From an uncultured Bacilli bacterium (GTDB lineage: Bacteria > Bacillota_I > Bacilli_A > RF39 > UBA660), in the NCBI GenBank assembly GCA_910586195.1, contig CAJUHO010000007.1:1-49111 (forward strand): a stretch of 49,111 nucleotides of DNA, read 5' to 3'. Positions 15,928-23,924 of the stretch are shown piece by piece; position 1 is the first letter of the stretch; each line of letters opens with the position of its first letter. The position numbers and the translations under genes are program-made. Under the pieces are notes generated by a model. The model saw nothing but the letters and a program-made list of their open reading frames with translations. It ran no database searches and had not been told where the DNA came from.

Positions 15928-18441
15928 ATGAAAAAAAAAGATATTTTAATTTATTTAGGTTTAATAATAATATCACTTTTGGCTGCTACTTTAATTGTAG
16001 ATACAAATGCCATATTTGGTTCTAAAACTGATTGGATTAATCAACATACTATTTTTCCTGAATATTTTAGAAATTTATTTTATCAAACAGGAAAATTACT
16101 TCCAAACTTCGCTCCTCATATTGGAGCTGGACAAAATATTTTTAATTTTTCTTATTATGGTCTACTAAATCCCATTATATTAATTTCCTATTTTTTTCCC
16201 AAAATAGAGATGACCACTTATATTATTATTGCTAATACAGGCCTATTTATCATATCTACAATTCTTTTATACTATTTTCTAAATAAACATACAAAACAGG
16301 CTTATACAGCATTTTTAAGTACTATTATTATGATATTATCATCATCGTTCTTATTCCATTTTCATCGGCATTTTATGTTTGTAGATTATATGCCATTTTT
16401 AATACTAGGTCTATTAGGAATTGATCAATATTTTGAAAAAGGAAAAAGAATTTTACTTACAGTTAGTACTTTTCTGATGATTATGATTAGTTACTTTTAC
16501 AGCATTATTGGAATTGTTATTTTTATATTATATGGAGTCTACTGTTATATTCAAAAAACAAAAAAAATAACAATACAACAGTTTTTAATCGATGGAGTTA
16601 AATTTCTAATTCCTATTATAATTGCCATTATTTCATCTGCTGTTTTACTTCTTCCGACAGCCCATGTTATCCTAGAAGGAAGGGGAAGCCAAGAAAATAG
16701 TATTTCATTTTTACAAATGCTACTGCCTAGAGCAAATATTGGCGCCATTTTATATGATACTTATTCATTGGGACTTACTACCATTAGCATTATTGCTCTT
16801 ATCCATGTAGCTTTAAAAAAAGAAAGACACAATCGTTTTTTAAGTTGGAGCATCTTACTTATTATTTCATTTCCCATATTTATTTATATATTAAATGGGG
16901 GACTTTATATTCGTAATAAAGTTTTCATTCCTTTTCTTCCCTTAATAGGTCTAATGCTTGTCAAATTTCTTGATGATTTCTTCCATAAAAGTGTAGACTT
17001 AAAAAAATTATTCATACTTACTATAGGAATTGCTATATTAGGAATCTTTTTTCCTGGAAAAATATCAATCTATTTCTTTTATCTTGAGCTTATAATCACA
17101 TTTCTAGTTCTATTTATATATCAAAAAACGGGCAAAAAGTTATTATTTATTTTACCTACTTTATTCATTGTTTTGACCAATTGGTTTATTGGTCAAAAAA
17201 CGGATCATTTTATAGAGAAGGAGTTTTATGATAAAAGTTTTGATAACAGGGTAGTAGAAAAATTTCAACACTATTTACAAGAAGAAAAAGAAATGACAAG
17301 ATCTGCTAATCTAGACAGTACTTTGTATACAGTAAATAAAGTTACTGATTCCAAGTATTATACTACTTCTATATATTCTTCTACTTACCATAAAGATTAT
17401 AATAATTTTCAAAAAAGCATATTTGAAAATCCTCTACCTAACCGAAATAAATTAATATTAACGCAATCTAATAATATTATGTTTCAAACCTTCATGGGAA
17501 TTAAATATGTCTCTTATTCTAAGACCCCTTCTATTGGCTACCAATCACTTTCAGATAAAGGTCGATTTACAATATATAAAAACGAAAATGTCATGCCAAT
17601 TGGATACATGCAAACTAATATTATGAATATTAAAGATTTTATGAGACTTCCTTATCCGCAAAAGCAAGAGGCGCTTATAAAAAGTGTCATAGTGGATAAA
17701 GACCATACGAATTTTGACTTTTCTTCTCAAAGTAGAAAGATTACGTCGTCTTATTCTATTCCTCAAAACAATAAAAACTTAAAAATACAAAAAGATAAAG
17801 GAAAATATATTATAGATGCTAAAGTAGATACTACTATTCGTATTCCTCTAGAAAAAACTCTCCATGATGAAATTTTATTTATTACATTTAAAGTTCATAA
17901 CAAGACAGATTGTGCAAAACCGACGCAAAAAATTGGAATTAATAGCGTATATAACAAGAAAAGCTGTAAAAGTTCTGAGTATGATAATCATAATGATACT
18001 TTTCACTATGTTTTATCCCAAAATAAGGATTGGAATACTCTAAGTATTACTATCGGAGAGGGTCATTACGTAATTAGCGATATTAATACATATATACTTG
18101 ATTATGACACTTTAACTAACAAGATTGGTGAGCTTGATCGTTGGGAAGTAAGAATGAGTGAAAGTGACGTATTAGAGGGAAAAATCAAGGTGAAAAAAGA
18201 TGGCTATTTTACAAGCTCCATTCCTTATGATGATGGCTTTACAATTTATGTAGATGGAAAGAAAATAACATATGAAAAAGTAAATACAGCATTTATTGGT
18301 TTCAAGTTAAAAAAAGGAGAGCATATAGTAAAAATGGTTTATCATTCTCCTCTATTGAATACTGGTATAATAGTATCTCTATTAGGTATTTTTAGTTTTA
18401 TTATAATGGTAATACTTGAAAAGAAAAAACTTATAAAGTAG
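15928..18441 (+). CDS. YfhO-family multi-spanning membrane protein
   Basis: About 837 residues. Roughly a dozen membrane helices fill the first half. A long extracellular beta-rich domain follows (about 410-800), and a final helix precedes a Lys-rich tail. The early loop WINQHTIFPEYFRNLFYQTG and the phrase PHIGAGQNIFNFSYYGLLNP are typical of the YfhO family, GT-C-type proteins linked in Bacillota to glycosylation of lipoteichoic or wall teichoic acid. The ATG at 15928 is preceded by GAGGT at about seven bases. It has its own promoter and a shared terminator, so it is probably monocistronic. Confidence 0.85.
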   Translation: MKKKDILIYLGLIIISLLAATLIVDTNAIFGSKTDWINQHTIFPEYFRNLFYQTGKLLPNFAPHIGAGQNIFNFSYYGLLNPIILISYFFPKIEMTTYIIIANTGLFIISTILLYYFLNKHTKQAYTAFLSTIIMILSSSFLFHFHRHFMFVDYMPFLILGLLGIDQYFEKGKRILLTVSTFLMIMISYFYSIIGIVIFILYGVYCYIQKTKKITIQQFLIDGVKFLIPIIIAIISSAVLLLPTAHVILEGRGSQENSISFLQMLLPRANIGAILYDTYSLGLTTISIIALIHVALKKERHNRFLSWSILLIISFPIFIYILNGGLYIRNKVFIPFLPLIGLMLVKFLDDFFHKSVDLKKLFILTIGIAILGIFFPGKISIYFFYLELIITFLVLFIYQKTGKKLLFILPTLFIVLTNWFIGQKTDHFIEKEFYDKSFDNRVVEKFQHYLQEEKEMTRSANLDSTLYTVNKVTDSKYYTTSIYSSTYHKDYNNFQKSIFENPLPNRNKLILTQSNNIMFQTFMGIKYVSYSKTPSIGYQSLSDKGRFTIYKNENVMPIGYMQTNIMNIKDFMRLPYPQKQEALIKSVIVDKDHTNFDFSSQSRKITSSYSIPQNNKNLKIQKDKGKYIIDAKVDTTIRIPLEKTLHDEILFITFKVHNKTDCAKPTQKIGINSVYNKKSCKSSEYDNHNDTFHYVLSQNKDWNTLSITIGEGHYVISDINTYILDYDTLTNKIGELDRWEVRMSESDVLEGKIKVKKDGYFTSSIPYDDGFTIYVDGKKITYEKVNTAFIGFKLKKGEHIVKMVYHSPLLNTGIIVSLLGIFSFIIMVILEKKKLIK

Positions 18442-18458
18442 AGTAGTATTTCAAAATA

Positions 18459-18493
18459 AAAAGACATTAGGTTTCAATAACTTAATGTCTTTT
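18459..18493. terminator. Bidirectional terminator between convergent genes
   Basis: AAAAGACATTA (18459-18469) and TAATGTCTTTT (18483-18493) pair perfectly, with A- and T-runs on the two sides. It serves the YfhO-like gene and the convergent surface-protein gene, whose stop codon it overlaps. Confidence 0.8.
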
Positions 18494-20300
18494 AAATAGT
18501 ACTTAGTACAAGGCGAAACGAGCCATTACCACCGGAATAACCACCAGCATAACTAAAACAGAAAACACCTGCAGGCATACCATACATACAGTGGCCTCCG
18601 CGTACAGACCATGAGTATTGCGTTGTTACCATATATGTATAATCTCCATACCAACCTGCCGTCTCATTTAAGGCATGTGTTGTACATGATGCTCCACTAC
18701 ATGCCGTTAGTGGATCACTACTTGTATAAAAATCATAATACTTATCTTCTAACCAATTCTTTCCTGTTATCTTGGTTCCATCCTGTAGTAGTCCTGTATA
18801 TCCCGAATTGGCTGTCGTATTCATTCCTGAATGCTTTTCTCCTCCTGGTGCATAATCTCCCATCATATACTCCCAAGCTCCACCTGACATATCATAAATT
18901 CCATATATCGTTCCTGTTGTTGACGCCCCTGTCCCACTCGGACTTTTTTCATATGTATACTGACATCCATAATCCGTATTTTCATTACTTGGTGTACCAT
19001 AACTACAGCCCGTTATATAATCATTTGACTTATTTTGATATACTTCTTTATTCCCTTCACTATAAAACCTATTTCCTAGTTTTCCGTATTTACTTTGACT
19101 CAAGTATGCTACAAGAGCCCACTCACTATTTTTCATCGCATGAGAATCTAACTTGTTCGTACTAAATCCATAATGATTTCCACTTTTTGTGACATTTCTT
19201 CCTATTTCAGCAATAGTTGATGGTTGAATCCCCCTCCAACTTGTTACATTCGGCTTTATCATCGCATCTAGATTTGTGACGTTTCCTCCACCATTTGTAG
19301 AAGAAGGATTACTACTACTCGTCTCAAACTTTCCTACCCAGATTCCTGAAAGTTCTTCTGTTCCAAATGTAAATGCATCGGGTGTTCTCCATCCACTTCT
19401 CTTTTCTGCTACTTTATATTGTGCACTTCCGAGCTCCTTCTCACTCTTCTTTATAAACTTGACGTCTATTTCTCCTGGTGCTGCCAAAGTTGGCGTACTG
19501 TCCAAATATACTCCCGTTTTTCCATAATAGGCAGTCCCGTCTTCACTTCCTATTGTATAGGAGTATCTTGGCACATACACCCACATCGTTTCAATATCAT
19601 TCATAGGAATTGCTGTTCCACTTGCTGCACTTTGATATTTACTTCTTGTAGCAGATGTTACTGTGACTGCATTCGCCCACTTTCCAAAGTCATAGTCATA
19701 CCAATTATTACTATCTGCTTTTTCCCAAGCACTACTAGATTCATTCCATACTACTTTTATCATGTTATCCTCTGTATTTACAATCGGTATGATTCCTTCT
19801 ACAATCTTTTTATCACTAGGAAAGGCTAACTTTTTATTATAAAGTCCTCCATTACTTCCAAAGGTGATTACTTCATCTTTATCCGTATTGTTCGCTATCT
19901 TCAAACGATACGTTTTTACTCCATTATCCTTGATTACTTCTCCTTCTTCGCCCATGGGTTCGTCTTTTGTACTGTCATAACTCACATTAACTCCATCTGC
20001 TACCTCATACCAAAAGTTAAATTTCGCATCTTGCTCATTTTCATTCTTCAAAGTAATTACAACCTCTTTACTCTCTCCACTTTTGATTACTATACTGTGA
20101 TTACTATCTAAACTTTCACTCTCTAGTTTCGCTGCTATTTCTCCTGTTACGATATTTAGAGATCCTCTTCTTTCTGCACTACTTGTAAATAGCGCATAGG
20201 AAAATCCTCCTACTACGAAAAACAAACTAATAATTCCTATTATTACTATATAATGATTCTTTTTTAGCCTCTTCCATTGATACTTTATTCTTCCTAACAT
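18492..20300 (-). CDS. Phase-variable surface protein with lectin/FGE-like C-terminal domain
   Basis: A 602-residue exported protein. A basic N-terminus and membrane/signal segment (about 17-37) end in GGFSYALFTSSA, similar to TasA/camelysin-type precursors. A beta-rich domain follows (about 40-170). The C-terminal region (about 230-602) has MWVYVPRYSY, SGIWVGKFE, SEWALVAYLSQSKYG, YGIYDMSGGAWEYMMG and a final RGG...GSFRLVLS. This is an FGE-sulfatase/C-type-lectin-like fold used by many displayed or hypervariable proteins. Its last 40 codons use G/C-ending codons more than its neighbours. The ATG follows GAGAGG. No fixed promoter was found; the promoter lies in the invertible segment upstream and points away in this sequence. 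Confidence 0.8.
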   Translation of the reverse strand: MLGRIKYQWKRLKKNHYIVIIGIISLFFVVGGFSYALFTSSAERRGSLNIVTGEIAAKLESESLDSNHSIVIKSGESKEVVITLKNENEQDAKFNFWYEVADGVNVSYDSTKDEPMGEEGEVIKDNGVKTYRLKIANNTDKDEVITFGSNGGLYNKKLAFPSDKKIVEGIIPIVNTEDNMIKVVWNESSSAWEKADSNNWYDYDFGKWANAVTVTSATRSKYQSAASGTAIPMNDIETMWVYVPRYSYTIGSEDGTAYYGKTGVYLDSTPTLAAPGEIDVKFIKKSEKELGSAQYKVAEKRSGWRTPDAFTFGTEELSGIWVGKFETSSSNPSSTNGGGNVTNLDAMIKPNVTSWRGIQPSTIAEIGRNVTKSGNHYGFSTNKLDSHAMKNSEWALVAYLSQSKYGKLGNRFYSEGNKEVYQNKSNDYITGCSYGTPSNENTDYGCQYTYEKSPSGTGASTTGTIYGIYDMSGGAWEYMMGDYAPGGEKHSGMNTTANSGYTGLLQDGTKITGKNWLEDKYYDFYTSSDPLTACSGASCTTHALNETAGWYGDYTYMVTTQYSWSVRGGHCMYGMPAGVFCFSYAGGYSGGNGSFRLVLSTI

Positions 20301-20320
20301 CCTCTTAACCTCTCTTTTAT

Positions 20321-20344
20321 CATAAAGTTAACTGCTTTATGATT
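20321..20344 (+). repeat. Recombination site A-left
   Basis: Arm CATAAAG (20321-20327), core TTAACTG (20328-20334), arm CTTTATG (20335-20341), then ATT. The arms are reverse complements, extended to nine bases by AT on the left and AT on the right. The 24-bp block recurs inverted at 20594-20617. The form, short symmetric arms around an asymmetric 7-bp core, suits a tyrosine recombinase. Confidence 0.75.
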
Positions 20345-20531
20345 CCTGAGATTATTTTTCTTTTATAACAACTAATCATTATATGATTGACTACTTTTAT
20401 GACTATTTTCTACATCTTTCAAATTTTATCATTTTATGTTTTATTTTTATTTTTTGACAATTATTTGACTATTTAATTTTATATTTACCCTCCTTTCTTC
20501 CTTTATATTTCTATAATTTTATCTTTCCTGC

Positions 20532-20560
20532 TTGATTATATTTTTCCCGCATTGTATACT
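20532..20560 (+). promoter_or_regulatory. Invertible promoter A, OFF orientation
   Basis: TTGATT (20532-20537), a 17-base spacer and TATACT (20555-20560) on the plus strand, reading away from the surface-protein gene and toward the 3' end of tyrS. Inverting the segment would place it upstream of that gene with a leader of about 70 bases. The segment context ATTGTATACTTA resembles promoter B. Confidence 0.65.
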
Positions 20561-20587
20561 TAATTTATAAATATAATAGATGTTTTT

Positions 20588-20625
20588 AAAAAAAATCATA
20601 AAGCAGTTAACTTTATGTTTTTTTT
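20588..20625. terminator. Terminator formed by recombination site A-right
   Basis: The CATAAAG/CTTTATG arms form a 7-bp stem. Eight A (20588-20595) precede it and eight T (20618-20625) follow it, lengthening the stem and giving U-tracts on both strands. It could stop the OFF-state promoter transcript and, from the other side, tyrS read-through. The site A-left copy lacks a T-run toward the gene, so a flipped promoter could read through. Confidence 0.5.
20594..20617 (-). repeat. Recombination site A-right (inverted copy)
   Basis: An exact 24-bp reverse complement of 20321-20344: arm CATAAAG (20597-20603), core CAGTTAA (20604-20610), arm CTTTATG (20611-20617). The inverted core relative to A-left is what site-specific inversion requires. 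Confidence 0.75.
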
Positions 20626-20671
20626 GTTATTCTCAATTATTATATATAAACAGTTAAAACTTGATTCTCTT

Positions 20672-21907
20672 TTAATCGGTATAACTTACAATAAAATATT
20701 TCTTCTTTCCACGTCTTATTACAATATACCTTTCCTCTATTGCAACACTTCTAGTAATTTGAAACTCTAAGTCTTCTATTTTATTCCCATTGACAGCAAT
20801 AGAACCATTTCCCAAAAACTCACGAGCTTCTCTTTTACTACTACAAATATTAGCATCTACTAATAAATCCACAATATTAGTATCATCCTGTAATATATAT
20901 GGCTGAATACCTTTAAAGGCAATCTCAATATCAGAGGCAGTAAAAGCTTTAATATCCCCGTTAAATAAAGTTTCACTAATTTTTAAAGCATTCTCATAAG
21001 ACTCCTGTCCATGTAAATCCGTAATAATACACTGTGCAAGCATCTTTTGGGCCTTTCTTAAATGAGGTTCTTTGTTGTGTTCTCTCATCAATTCTTCAAT
21101 CTCTTCTGGTGATAAAAAAGTAAATACTTTTAAATACTCACATACCTTAGAGTCATCAGTGTTAATTAAATATTGATACAGCTCATAGCTAGAAGTCTTC
21201 TTCTCATCCAACCACAAAGCGTTACCTTCACTTTTACCAAATTTTTTACCTGTAGCATCCAAAATTAATGGCATAGTAAATCCATAAGCCTCTTTTCCAC
21301 AAATTTTGCGGATTAAATCAATTCCTGTCGTAATATTTCCCCATTGATCACTACCTTCCACTTGCATAATACAATTAAACTCATTATACATATGTAGAAA
21401 GTCATATCCCTGAATTAACATATAACTAAATTCAGCATAAGTAATTCCTGTTTCTAATCTTCTATTAATAATATCCTTTGAAGTCATATAGTTAACATTA
21501 ATATATTTTCCAATATCTCTTAAGAAATCTAAATAATTATAATCTTTAAACCAATCATAATTATTAACAAGTTTTGCCTTACCATCAAATATTTTATCAA
21601 TCTGATTCTTGATAGAACCAACATTCTGATTTAACTCTTCAATACTAATAATTTCTCTTTCTGAAGTCGGCCTAGGATCTCCTATTCTACCAGTTGCGCC
21701 TCCGCAAAGTAAAATAGGATTATGTCCCATCTTCATCAACCTTTTTGCAGTTATAAGTGAACTATAATGTCCAAGATGAAGACTATCTGCAGTGGGATCT
21801 GTTCCCCAATAGAAAGTTATACTTTCATGATTAATCTTATCTTCAATACCTTCTCCTGCAACATCTTTTACTAATCCTCGCCATTTTAATTCTTCCCAAT
21901 TTGTCAT
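20672..21907 (-). CDS. tyrS: Tyrosyl-tRNA synthetase
   Basis: A 411-residue class I synthetase that charges tRNA-Tyr. The HIGH-type motif HLGHYS is in the N-terminal third, the KMSKS-type motif KFGKS near residue 235, and a C-terminal S4 RNA-binding domain (about 345-405) contains SSKREAREFLGNGSIAVNG. These mark the bacterial TyrS form. The start follows AAGGAGG. A tyrosine T-box leader precedes it. In Bacillus subtilis tyrS is next to rpsD; here they are 8 kb apart, separated by surface and operon genes. Confidence 0.97.
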   Translation of the reverse strand: MTNWEELKWRGLVKDVAGEGIEDKINHESITFYWGTDPTADSLHLGHYSSLITAKRLMKMGHNPILLCGGATGRIGDPRPTSEREIISIEELNQNVGSIKNQIDKIFDGKAKLVNNYDWFKDYNYLDFLRDIGKYINVNYMTSKDIINRRLETGITYAEFSYMLIQGYDFLHMYNEFNCIMQVEGSDQWGNITTGIDLIRKICGKEAYGFTMPLILDATGKKFGKSEGNALWLDEKKTSSYELYQYLINTDDSKVCEYLKVFTFLSPEEIEELMREHNKEPHLRKAQKMLAQCIITDLHGQESYENALKISETLFNGDIKAFTASDIEIAFKGIQPYILQDDTNIVDLLVDANICSSKREAREFLGNGSIAVNGNKIEDLEFQITRSVAIEERYIVIRRGKKKYFIVSYTD

Positions 21908-21944
21908 TTCTAAAAATCCTCCTTATTTAGTTTTCCCACATTGA

Positions 21945-22147
21945 AAAACGTCCCTATCAAAAAGATAAGGACGAAATTTCGCGGTACCACCTTAATTCAC
22001 AAACTTGTGCACTTTATTATGTTAACGCCATCTACGTTTTTTCTCCAAACCTGTATTTCATAACCTATTCTCTCTTAGTTTTCACCAAACACTAAGTCTC
22101 TTAAAGCAAAACAGACTACTACTAAATGTTTTTCATCGAAAAATATA
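21945..22147 (-). promoter_or_regulatory. T-box leader of tyrS (Tyr specifier UAC)
   Basis: The T-box core AAGGTGGTACCGCG is at about 21979-21992 on the minus strand. Next comes a terminator CGTCCTTATC/GATAGGGACG followed by five T. Upstream, GAAATACAGG places a UAC tyrosine codon at 22053-22055 in the specifier loop. Uncharged tRNA-Tyr would stabilise the antiterminator and allow tyrS transcription. Confidence 0.9.
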
Positions 22148-22152
22148 TCATT

Positions 22153-22161
22153 ATTATATCA
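22153..22161 (-). promoter_or_regulatory. Extended -10 promoter of tyrS
   Basis: TGA followed by TATAAT on the minus strand, starting transcription about 200 bases before the T-box terminator. The -35 region is poor. Confidence 0.6.
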
Positions 22162-22269
22162 TATATTTTCATAAAATATAGTATTATTTTTTACTTATTT
22201 CTATATATGCACATTCTCCTACTTAATATGATTATGCTTTTATAGATTTGTTTATGTATTTTAAAATTG

Positions 22270-22299
22270 AAAAAAGAAGCCTATTTAATCTCAGCTTCT
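22270..22299 (-). terminator. Intrinsic terminator of the trmB-ytxH cluster
   Basis: AGAAGC (22275-22280) and GCTTCT (22294-22299) pair around a 13-base loop and the minus strand continues into six T. It overlaps the stop codon at 22281. Confidence 0.65.
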
Positions 22300-22691
22300 T
22301 CTAATTTTTTTAACACTTGTTTTGTAACTTCAATTGTTTTAAGACGAACTTCTTCTGCAGCATCTCTTAATACTGGAGTTCCTTTTTCAATTGCTAAATC
22401 TACTAAATCTTCTGCTTTTTTCTTTAATTGACTTGCTTTTTGTTTTGCAATTTTCATCGCTTTTTCTTTGTCAAGATCTTTTAACTCTCTTTGAATTTCG
22501 TCAATTTTTTCTTCAAATTCATCCTTAATATCTTCTATATCGATATCTTTTACATGGTTAATTAACTCTTCGATTTTGCATTTTAGCTCACGTCTTGTTT
22601 CACTCCCTTTTTTTGGTGCAAACAAAACTCCAAGAGATGCTCCTAATGCAGCACCTGCCACAAATTTTAAAGTTCCTGATTTTTTACTCAT
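22281..22691 (-). CDS. YtxH-like membrane-anchored helical protein
   Basis: A 136-residue protein. It starts MSKKSGTLKFVAGAALGASLGVLFAPKKGSETR, the YtxH/gas-vesicle-GvpP-like signature: one Gly/Ala-rich membrane helix ending in APKKG, then a long charged amphipathic coiled coil. The family is linked to general stress in Bacillus and its molecular role is unclear. The ATG at 22691 follows GGGAGG at nine bases and overlaps the end of the upstream YtxG-like gene by eight bases. The YtxG-YtxH pairing is conserved in Bacillota. Confidence 0.85.
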   Translation of the reverse strand: MSKKSGTLKFVAGAALGASLGVLFAPKKGSETRRELKCKIEELINHVKDIDIEDIKDEFEEKIDEIQRELKDLDKEKAMKIAKQKASQLKKKAEDLVDLAIEKGTPVLRDAAEEVRLKTIEVTKQVLKKLEEAEIK

Positions 22692-22971
22692 CAATAATAT
22701 CCTCCCTTTTCTTTTTCTTAAATATTCTAGAAAATGTATTTGTTACAGTAGATATTACTCTATCTGTAACCATCGTAATACCATCTGCGGTATGATCAAT
22801 GATTGCAAATAAACTATTTAAAGAATTTACTTTTCCCTCTAGATTATCAATAAGACGATCTACTTTTTCTATTATTTGAATCATTCTGATTCCTAGAATA
22901 ATTAACACTATTAATAGTATGATACCAAATGTATATAATAATACAGGTAATACAATATTTAAAAAATCCAT
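22684..22971 (-). CDS. YtxG/DUF948-like membrane protein
   Basis: A 95-residue protein with one N-terminal membrane helix (about 8-31), a heptad region IEKVDRLIDNLEGKVNSLNS and a Lys-rich tail. This is the DUF948/YtxG layout, which normally sits directly upstream of ytxH as here. It may interact with the YtxH coiled coil at the membrane; that is inference. The start follows AAGGAG. Confidence 0.8.
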   Translation of the reverse strand: MDFLNIVLPVLLYTFGIILLIVLIILGIRMIQIIEKVDRLIDNLEGKVNSLNSLFAIIDHTADGITMVTDRVISTVTNTFSRIFKKKKREDIIDE

Positions 22972-22989
22972 ACGTTACTTTCTCCTTTT

Positions 22990-23910
22990 TTACTCTTCAT
23001 TATACATTGAATCAATTAAGTCAAATAAATTATCATCGTCTGCCTCTTCTTGATGCTTTTGGGCATGTTCTTTTACTCGTCTTCCTGTCGCTTTTTCTTT
23101 GCTAGCATCTATATAGTCTTTATTATATTCAAGTCCCAAATCTTCAAAGTACTCTTCCGCATCTCCCACTGTTACCTTATTAACAGAAAGTGGTTCTTCA
23201 TTACTTAAATCCACTAATAGATTTTCTTCATCATCTAATGGACTTTCAAATGATCGTTCTCTTGGGAACTCCTGTAACTCGTCTGTTAAATCTCCATAAG
23301 CTTTACGCCGAACAGCATCTACATCTAATTCATCTCTTGAAAAACTAGAAATGCGTACTTCTTTTTTTTCCCTAATCTCTTCCCTTTTATAGTTTTTATC
23401 TAATACACCATAAATTGGTGAAATAATAGGAGAAGGTTTAAATCCACTATGCTCTTGTTTTTTCTCATAGGCTCCTGCATAATCTTTTTTTACATATTCT
23501 CCATAATCGGAATCCTTCTTTGATGCTTGATATAGTGGTTTTTCTTCATGATGAATCTCAGGTGACTTGTCCTCTTTTTGAGGAATATCTTCTAAGATAT
23601 CAATTGGCTGTGTAATAGAAAAATCTTCTTCGGCCATTATTGGGAACTTAAAATCCGCTTCACTTTTTAATAATTCTCTTTCTTTTAATACCTCATCTTT
23701 ATCATCTTCGTCCATAATTTCTACTTGTTGTCTTTTTTCTTCCTTTGGTATTTTTTCTGTAACCGAAATCTTTTGGGCAATAGGTTTTTCTGCCTTTTGT
23801 CTTATTTTTTCTTTGTGAGATTCTTTTTTAGGCTTTGGTTTTGATTTTTCCTCTATTTCTACATATTCCTCTTCAAAAAGTGCATTTTTTAACTTTTCCA
23901 TTATTTTCAT
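22990..23910 (-). CDS. Charged, largely disordered protein with a conserved-looking central motif
   Basis: A 306-residue cytosolic protein rich in Glu, Lys and Asp. Residues 1-135 look disordered and highly charged. A distinct hydrophobic island near residues 157-180, FKPSPIISPIYGVLDKNYK, stands out as a probable short binding motif. The C-terminal third is acidic and ends NLFDLIDSMYNEE. I cannot name the family. An N-terminal amphipathic helix (MEKLKNALF) could touch the membrane. Its position between a lipoprotein and ytxG/ytxH suggests a membrane or division-associated adaptor, which is inference. Confidence 0.65.
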   Translation of the reverse strand: MKIMEKLKNALFEEEYVEIEEKSKPKPKKESHKEKIRQKAEKPIAQKISVTEKIPKEEKRQQVEIMDEDDKDEVLKERELLKSEADFKFPIMAEEDFSITQPIDILEDIPQKEDKSPEIHHEEKPLYQASKKDSDYGEYVKKDYAGAYEKKQEHSGFKPSPIISPIYGVLDKNYKREEIREKKEVRISSFSRDELDVDAVRRKAYGDLTDELQEFPRERSFESPLDDEENLLVDLSNEEPLSVNKVTVGDAEEYFEDLGLEYNKDYIDASKEKATGRRVKEHAQKHQEEADDDNLFDLIDSMYNEE

Positions 23911-23924
23911 AAGAACACCTCTTT

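Larger units (their letters stand above)
20301..20671. other. Intergenic region holding invertible segment A
   Basis: Between the surface-protein start and the tyrS stop. It contains two inverted copies of a 24-bp repeat (20321-20344 and 20594-20617), a promoter between them on the plus strand, and T8/A8 tracts around the right copy. Counting the repeats, the invertible unit is 297 bp. No gene is seen inside it. Confidence 0.75.
21908..22280. other. Intergenic region with the tyrS leader
   Basis: It holds the tyrS ribosome-binding site, T-box leader and extended -10 promoter (21930-22161). About 110 AT-rich bases without a recognisable element follow, up to the terminator of the YtxH-like gene. 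Confidence 0.7.

Noticed and set aside
18611..19829. Plus-strand frames of 83-184 codons opposite the surface-protein gene
   Set aside because: They lie antisense to a convincing gene with clear domains, and their peptides show biased, low-complexity composition and no ribosome-binding sites.
20381..20390. Minus-strand TATAAT-like sequence near 20380 as a fixed promoter for the surface-protein gene
   Set aside because: CATATAATGA on the minus strand has no acceptable -35 at 16-18 bases and no extended -10, so it is much weaker than the plus-strand promoter in the same segment. Mapping would be needed to exclude it fully.
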